Assembly: GCA_015680685.1 (NCBI GenBank)
Contig: MNCI01004656.1
Location: 109,595-173,594, forward strand
Direction of reading: 5' to 3'
DNA from: Gnetum montanum
Lineage: Eukaryota > Streptophyta > Gnetopsida > Gnetales > Gnetaceae
Length of the DNA: 64,000 bases
Of the stretch, positions 59,142-64,000 are shown piece after piece. The notes beneath the pieces are model-generated. The model saw only the letters and a list, made by a program, of their open reading frames with translations, was not told the DNA's origin and ran no database searches. Position 1 is the stretch's first letter. Each line of letters starts with the position of its first letter. Position numbers and translations under genes: made by a program.

Positions 59142-59696
59142 NATTAACAATTGTCATGTGTGTTGATTCATCCAAATTGTTACCAATGTCAACACAAACA
59201 CCAATGATTGTTACAAAAAACTAATCTAATCCTGTGCACTTGACATGTCCATAATGCATTAGTGTATTTTTAAGGCACCTAGTAACACATAAACATGACC
59301 AAACCCAAGGATAGAATTTAAAGCAATTAATGCTTGAGGACATTTTCCTTGTAAAAAGAATTTAAAGTTTAAAATGTCTTTCAACTAAAATGTATTTTTT
59401 TTAATTTATGAATCACATTTACCATGTTGTGTAGGTAAGTAGGGGTTGTATTACCTAGGTCTTAAAAAAAATCCATCTTTTTAAAGCAACCTGTTATTCT
59501 AATACTGCACAAAGAATTATTAACTGTTTTACATATTTATTACTTCATCGGTCAATTTTTATCCCAACAACCACATCGTATTACCTGTTTTACTTATGAG
59601 CCTTTCTGTCAGTTTCAACCCGTGGCAACCCTTCAATGCAGTGCAAAAAGCACAGTGCAGACCATTGCCTTTATGTTATACGGATTTCCGCGGTGC

Positions 59697-59702
59697 CACG
59701 TG
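59697..59702. promoter_or_regulatory. G-box CACGTG
   Basis: A GCCACGTGAA context about 490 bp upstream of the carbonic anhydrase start codon. Binding by bZIP or bHLH factors is family knowledge; function here is unproven. Confidence 0.35.
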
Positions 59703-60068
59703 AATGGACAGCGTCCACAAATACCCTTTTCATCTTATATTGACTGCTGCGTGAATGAAATCAGTTCTCTAGAGACATGGCCGGCCGGGAAGTAGTAAAT
59801 TATTCAATGTAGCTTGCATTCAGATATTCAATTATCATGCAATCAAGGTCTTTCCTCAAATTGATTGATTCTGTGACTCTTTAGGTTTTAATTTTTTCAA
59901 CTTATTTTTCATTGTGATTGTAACTCTTCTAAGACCCAAAAAAGGCCTCGTGATTTTAGTTTACAACTTCTGCGGACCAAAATTTTCGTGCACAGATTGA
60001 TTCGGTAAACAGTTTAATGTTAAACTTTTGCCTTGTTGGGGCATATTCAGGAAGCAATGCGATTACAT

Positions 60069-60082
60069 TATATATATATATA
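60069..60082 (+). promoter_or_regulatory. TATA box of the carbonic anhydrase gene
   Basis: TATATATATATATA ends 107 bases before the start codon, a usual distance allowing a short 5' UTR of about 75-80 bases. Confidence 0.6.
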
Positions 60083-60188
60083 GCTCTGGTCTCTGCCTCT
60101 CAAATCGCGAAAACTTTGCCCCTCCTGCAACAATACTACTGCACACTGCCGGGCCTTTGTATCTCTGCGTTGCCATTCGGTCTCTGAA

Positions 60189-61994
60189 ATGGCAGATATT
60201 CGCTTTGTCGTTGCTATTTCGATTCATGTGTTTATCTTCTTGGCCACAGTTCCGTCTAACAAAGCTAGTGATCTACCATGTATTTCGACGCTTGTGTCTG
60301 ATACAGCCGGTAATCTTAAACAGTGTTTCTCTGATAATTATTTGCTTTTCTGACGTCGTTTTTCAGGGACACTGCAAGCTTTCTTAAGCTTCCGCTAGTA
60401 GTATCTCTTTCTTAATGAACACCGTCATATACTGGTCTATCTATGTTAGTCCTAAAGTTAATATTTAAACGAAGGATGAAAATTGACATCCATTTTGAAA
60501 ATCTATGAAACTCCTAAACTAAAGCATAGGAGTTTAAGAAATCGAGTATTTGAGATTAAGATTATTTCCAGTTATGCAGAATTGATTTGTTCAAGCAGTT
60601 TGACGAAACGCTGAAATTTGGCGGTATATGTAATGTGCAGAGGGAGCACCAAAACCGGAGTTTGATTACTCAGACGGTCCCAGGGGGCCGGCAAACTGGG
60701 GAAATATTAAACCTGAATGGAAAGCCTGTAATACAGGCAAAAAGCAGTCTCCCATCGATATCGTAGATGCAAGAGTGGTGTTTCGGCTTGCACCGCCTCT
60801 CTTGCCCTTTTACAGTGCTTCCAAAGCCAAACTAAGAAACCTAGGCCATAGGATCCAGGTATATTTCAAAAACTGCCTTTGTTTTGGTAGTTTGTAGCTC
60901 TGTTATCATCTTCTTCTACAGAGTTTCCTAGTTTCATTATCGTTGTTGTCTTCTTCTTTTGGTCGTACATTTACTTACCTTTAGCGGATGCAATGCAATT
61001 ATGCAGGTGAATTGGCCGTCCGGAGGCGGCTGGATCATGATCGACAACATCAATTTCACTGTGCACCAGATCCACTGGCATACTCCCTCCGAACACTATA
61101 TCCACGGAAAAAGGTAAAGCAAATAATGCAAAGATTATGTTAACCGATCTGGTTCACAATTCTTAGCAATTGTGCTTTTTGGCTTTTTGAAACGGTAATA
61201 GATTAACAACAGTTCATCCATATATAGATACCAGCATCGTGTCCATGATTCGAGATTAGTCCATGTTTCTGCTGCATTATTGTGAATACGCAGCAATTCG
61301 TAATACTTTTTGTGTGTGTGTTACAGGTACGACATGGAGGCGCATCTGGTTCACCACGCGGGAGATAAGAAAGCTGTGATCGGAATCCTGTACGAGTATG
61401 GTAGCGATGATTTATTCCGGAAGAAACTGGAGAAATACATTCCATTTCTGAAGATCACGGAGGAGCTCGATATAGGGCTTGTTAACCCTATGGATCTGGT
61501 GTATGATGACTGGAAAACAAACTATTACACATACAACGGCTCTCTTACAACCCCTCCTTGCACTGAAGGTGTCCTCCGGATACTACTTCCCATCGTAAGA
61601 ATTCACAAAGCATCTGATTACTGCTACACTTCAAACTCACTTAAACCCTAGCTCATCTGAAATTTTCCATAGCATTGGTATCCGATAATCTTACCAATAA
61701 TCTGAAGAGAGACTAAGTACTTAATTACCGTTCTTTGTTGTGGAACAGGTGAGGACTGTAGGCCGGGAACAAGTCAAACTTTTGCAATGCACTGTGAATC
61801 CTGTAAGAACGGAATAATTAATTGATGTGGAAATACTGAATTTTCTGTAACCTTACCATTACTGCTTCATTTTTTGTTTGGGTGATGTCTGCTGGTTTGG
61901 GAATGTCCAGGGATACAAGCATAACGCCAGGCCCCTTCAGCCACTCAACCACAGGTTCATCTTCGACAACGGGCTCCGATTGAACTACTGGTGA
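60189..61994 (+). CDS. Alpha-type carbonic anhydrase, six exons, 283 residues
   Basis: Reversible hydration of CO2 to bicarbonate, zinc enzyme. Exons: 60189-60309, 60641-60858, 61007-61113, 61327-61594, 61749-61802, 61911-61994. All introns are GT-AG, phases fit, and the total is 852 nt including TGA. Residues 1-27 form a signal peptide (hydrophobic core 6-20), so the enzyme enters the secretory route (apoplast, or plastid as for some plant alpha CAs). Zinc ligands are His136, His138 and His155 (IHWHTPSEH and EAHLVHH). His110 sits where the proton shuttle is. The Thr gate is in LTTPPC. Cys70 and Cys227 form the usual disulfide. Asn129 and Asn219 are glycosylation sequons. KKQSPIDI is intact. 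Length and exon plan are normal for plants. No defects seen, so probably functional; which family member it is cannot be told. Confidence 0.95.
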
Positions 61995-62031
61995 ATCAAT
62001 CAAACCATGCAGATGCAGAATATCCCACGCC

Positions 62032-62037
62032 AATAAA
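62032..62037 (+). terminator. Polyadenylation signal, proximal
   Basis: AATAAA 38 bases after the stop codon of the carbonic anhydrase gene. A second AATAAA at 62232-62237 gives a 3' UTR of more usual length. Confidence 0.5.
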
Positions 62038-62231
62038 GCTTTCCAAATTATTAGCACAGTATTATGGCCGAGCCTCTGTAATTAAGTGTGGGTTTCGTCT
62101 CTATCTCCCAATCTCCCATTCTCCCAATCTCCCATTCCCCGACTTGGGCTTCTCCCTTACTTTCTTACTCGTGATAAATTCTCTTGCAGTTGTTTTCCGT
62201 AGTTTTGCAATAGATGCTGTGTGTACTTAAT

Positions 62232-62237
62232 AATAAA
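62232..62237 (+). terminator. Polyadenylation signal, distal
   Basis: AATAAA in a T-rich context (TTAATAATAAAGC), about 240 bases after the stop codon. Confidence 0.5.
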
Positions 62238-62259
62238 GCTGATGGTATTATTCTTAAAG

Positions 62260-62869
62260 GCTATATTAGGAGTTAATTCCAAATCAATTAGTGCATGTTT
62301 CACGGTCATCACTGAAAACATGAAGCAGCCAAGTTTTTGCTTCAAAAGAAGAAAGGGTCTAACAACAACCAAATGGAAAGAGAGAACAATAAAAATCATA
62401 TAAATATTTAAATTTTATTTTTATACAAGGTAACCATATAGTATGGAACATATAGGGCTTCAATTAAATAAACTTATAATATACTTTATTTATCTTAAGA
62501 TTCAAGTCACTCTATTTTACTTAATAGATAAATGTATCTATACATAAACCTAATGCAAGTGTAAGAATTTAAAAATCCTATAAAAGGACATTATATAAAT
62601 TATGCAGATGGGAAAGTGTCCTAAGTAAATTCTTTGGATAAATTAATATAAAATTACACTTTTTCAATAAAATTCTTGCAAGGTCAATCGAGCAAAATAA
62701 CATGGTGACCTAATAGTGTATATATTGATTTTATCATTTCAAAGCAATATAAATAAAGTGTATACTAATTGGTGAAGCATTTGCATGCATGTATAAATAT
62801 GAAATTTTTCCCACTTACAATACAAGTTTCTTCAAATGTCTTTTCTAAATTACCATGGAAATTATTGGA
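62260..62869. other. 3' flank of the carbonic anhydrase gene
   Basis: AT-rich, no coding region or named repeat recognised. Confidence 0.4.
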
Positions 62870-63000
62870 CAATGAGGCATTAGTCCAATGGTAAGACTCT
62901 TGACATATAAGCCCCAAGTTGCATGTTTAATTCCAATGAAATACACTTATGAATGAATTTTATAAAAGGATTTCTGAAACTATTGTGGTCTAACAAATCC
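62870..63000 (+). mobile_element. tRNA-derived SINE-like copy 2
   Basis: Box A TAGTCCAATGG at 62881-62891 and box B TGTTTAATTCC at 62924-62934 are 43 bases apart. The tail GAATTTTATAAAAGGATTTC resembles the tail of copy 3. The tRNA cloverleaf is not complete. Confidence 0.5.
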
Positions 63001-63864
63001 AAAAGGTCTTAGTGCATATATTTTTGGCCAAAGGACAATTACCAATTGCTCAGCCATCCTCATAGAAAATAAACAATTATCATTGTAACACTAAGGTAGA
63101 TAAACTTTGTCATGAAAATTATCATGAGTACATAATGGTAGAATGGAAAGCTAGTTTTGCACAAACAACCACTAAAACATTATTTAAAAATTTTTGCATG
63201 GTGATATAATTTTGGGACTTAAGCTCTATAAACACCATGGCAAGGATTATTTATGGAAGAAGAGATAAAGCCCCTTGAATCCTAATAATATTTTATGTAT
63301 TAATAGGTTGATTTGCTTCCTATGAATTTTGGATTTCATTAGTTGAGTTTTAACTTACAAACTTCTTGCATCTTCAATATTTGTTTGTCTTACTATTTAC
63401 TATATACTTCTTTCTTCCCTTTACTCATGAATTTGTCATTTTATTCTCCTTGTTTACTTCATAGTTTTGATTTTTGTAAGTTTTCAAGATGCTTTATTAT
63501 GTTATATTCTTTATTTCATGAACTATCTTTGATGCACAAATTACAAAAATTATCCTATTTTTAACTACGAAGAAGTCTTAGTTTTCAAAATGTTCTAACA
63601 TCTACCCCTTTTTTAAACATGTGGAACTTACTTATTTTCTGTTCTTAAAAATTGATTGATTATCTTAGGTAAAAACAAAGCAAAATTGGAGGCAACCCTT
63701 CCATATAGGTTGGAGTAATACTCTAAACATTGGTCAGTTATCTTAGGCCATGTTTCACTTACATTGTCAAATGCTCTTCCTCTTATACACCTTTTTGTTT
63801 AGTTTCATGTTGAATGTTGTAATGGACCAACCCATTTAAGGGTCACAAATTATATTATAGGAAA
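63001..63864. other. AT-rich unassigned flank
   Basis: Nothing coding recognised. The 73-codon frame at 63343-63564 has no motif and a composition typical of AT-rich non-coding DNA. Confidence 0.4.
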
Positions 63865-64000
63865 GATTAACAATGAAATATTTGCCTAGTGGTAACACTC
63901 TTAGCCTAGCAAACCAAAGTTAGTTTCAATTTTACTAGATAGCACAAAGTTATAAATTTTAAAAAATTCATATAAAAGAATTTTAAAACTGGTTTGATAG
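63865..64000 (+). mobile_element. tRNA-derived SINE-like copy 3
   Basis: Box A TTGCCTAGTGG at 63882-63892 and box B-like AGTTTCAATTT at 63922-63932, 40 bases apart. The tail TTCATATAAAAGAATTTTAA is related to copy 2. May run past the window edge. Confidence 0.45.

Larger units (their letters stand above)
57321..59680. other. Upstream intergenic region of the carbonic anhydrase gene
   Basis: No gene recognised. AT-rich at 57420-57530. ATGCCTTCACATTGGAAA at 58571 recurs as ATGCCTTTACATTGGAAA at 58804. CpG is more frequent than in the retrotransposon regions from about 57750 on. Confidence 0.4.

Noticed and set aside
60028-60387. 119-codon open frame overlapping exon 1 of the carbonic anhydrase gene
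   Set aside because: It is in another frame, overlaps the TATA box and runs into intron 1. The exon 1 frame has a signal peptide and splices correctly.
61595-61651. Intron 4 retention giving an alternative C-terminus (stop at 61649)
   Set aside because: The spliced form restores the conserved C-terminal alpha-CA sequence with correct GT-AG sites. Retention would lose it. No evidence of use.

Overview
This window is seed-plant nuclear DNA. One intact multi-exon plant gene lies at the right end. The remaining roughly 57 kb is a nested graveyard of Ty3/gypsy-type LTR retrotransposons plus LINE, SINE-like and Copia scraps. The size and age of the retrotransposon layer suggest a large genome, possibly a gymnosperm, but the sequence does not prove that. 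Nearly all element reading frames are broken. Many of the stops fit C-to-T decay of CAG/CAA or G-to-A decay of TGG, and CpG is scarce outside the gene.

Layout. 1-6898: element A, a Ty3/gypsy copy with gag and an extra 3' ORF but no pol, ending in an LTR. 6899-9240: gag-protease-RT remains of element B. 9241-12334: unassigned, including a GGTGGTAGTTAC-rich, TATA-bearing LTR-like block. 12375-14640: LTR of a second family followed by RT/RNase H remains. 14660-16938: LTR, tRNA-Met-type PBS and gag-protease remains of another gypsy element. 16955-17060: tRNA-derived SINE-like copy. 18785-22340: two RTE-type LINE copies pointing away from each other. 22649-32000: LTR and gag of element F, interrupted at 24327-30805 by element E. 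E is a minus-strand, pol-less, gag-bearing element with both LTRs and a perfect AAAGA target duplication. 32313-33675: fragments of three host signalling genes in a row (STRUBBELIG-type receptor kinase, calcium-dependent protein kinase EF hands, RabA/Rab11-type GTPase). 34320-35754: second LTR of the 12375 family. 35771-43556: composite element G (LTR tip, integrase, 3' ORF, LTR). 44437-57175: element H, a full-length 12.7 kb gypsy copy with CAAAG target duplication. 57176-60188: upstream flank of the gene. 60189-61994: alpha carbonic anhydrase in six exons. 62240-64000: AT-rich flank with two more SINE-like copies.

Elements A, B, E, F, G and H form one superfamily. Their LTRs open with TGATGA and close with TCATCA. 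The PBS starts TTGGCAT, the pol order is RT-RNase H-integrase, and a long extra ORF lies between integrase and the 3' LTR. That ORF (called ORFX here) has a conserved N-terminal block, a coiled-coil middle and a conserved C-terminal block with an FPCPW motif. It sits where Athila-group elements carry their env-like ORF. In A, E, G and H it is preceded by a TATA box, and in A clearly, in the others more weakly, by sequence resembling the element's own LTR U3. This suggests an internal promoter for ORFX. That arrangement and the host-gene-fragment cluster at 32.3-33.7 kb are the two most interesting signals in the window.
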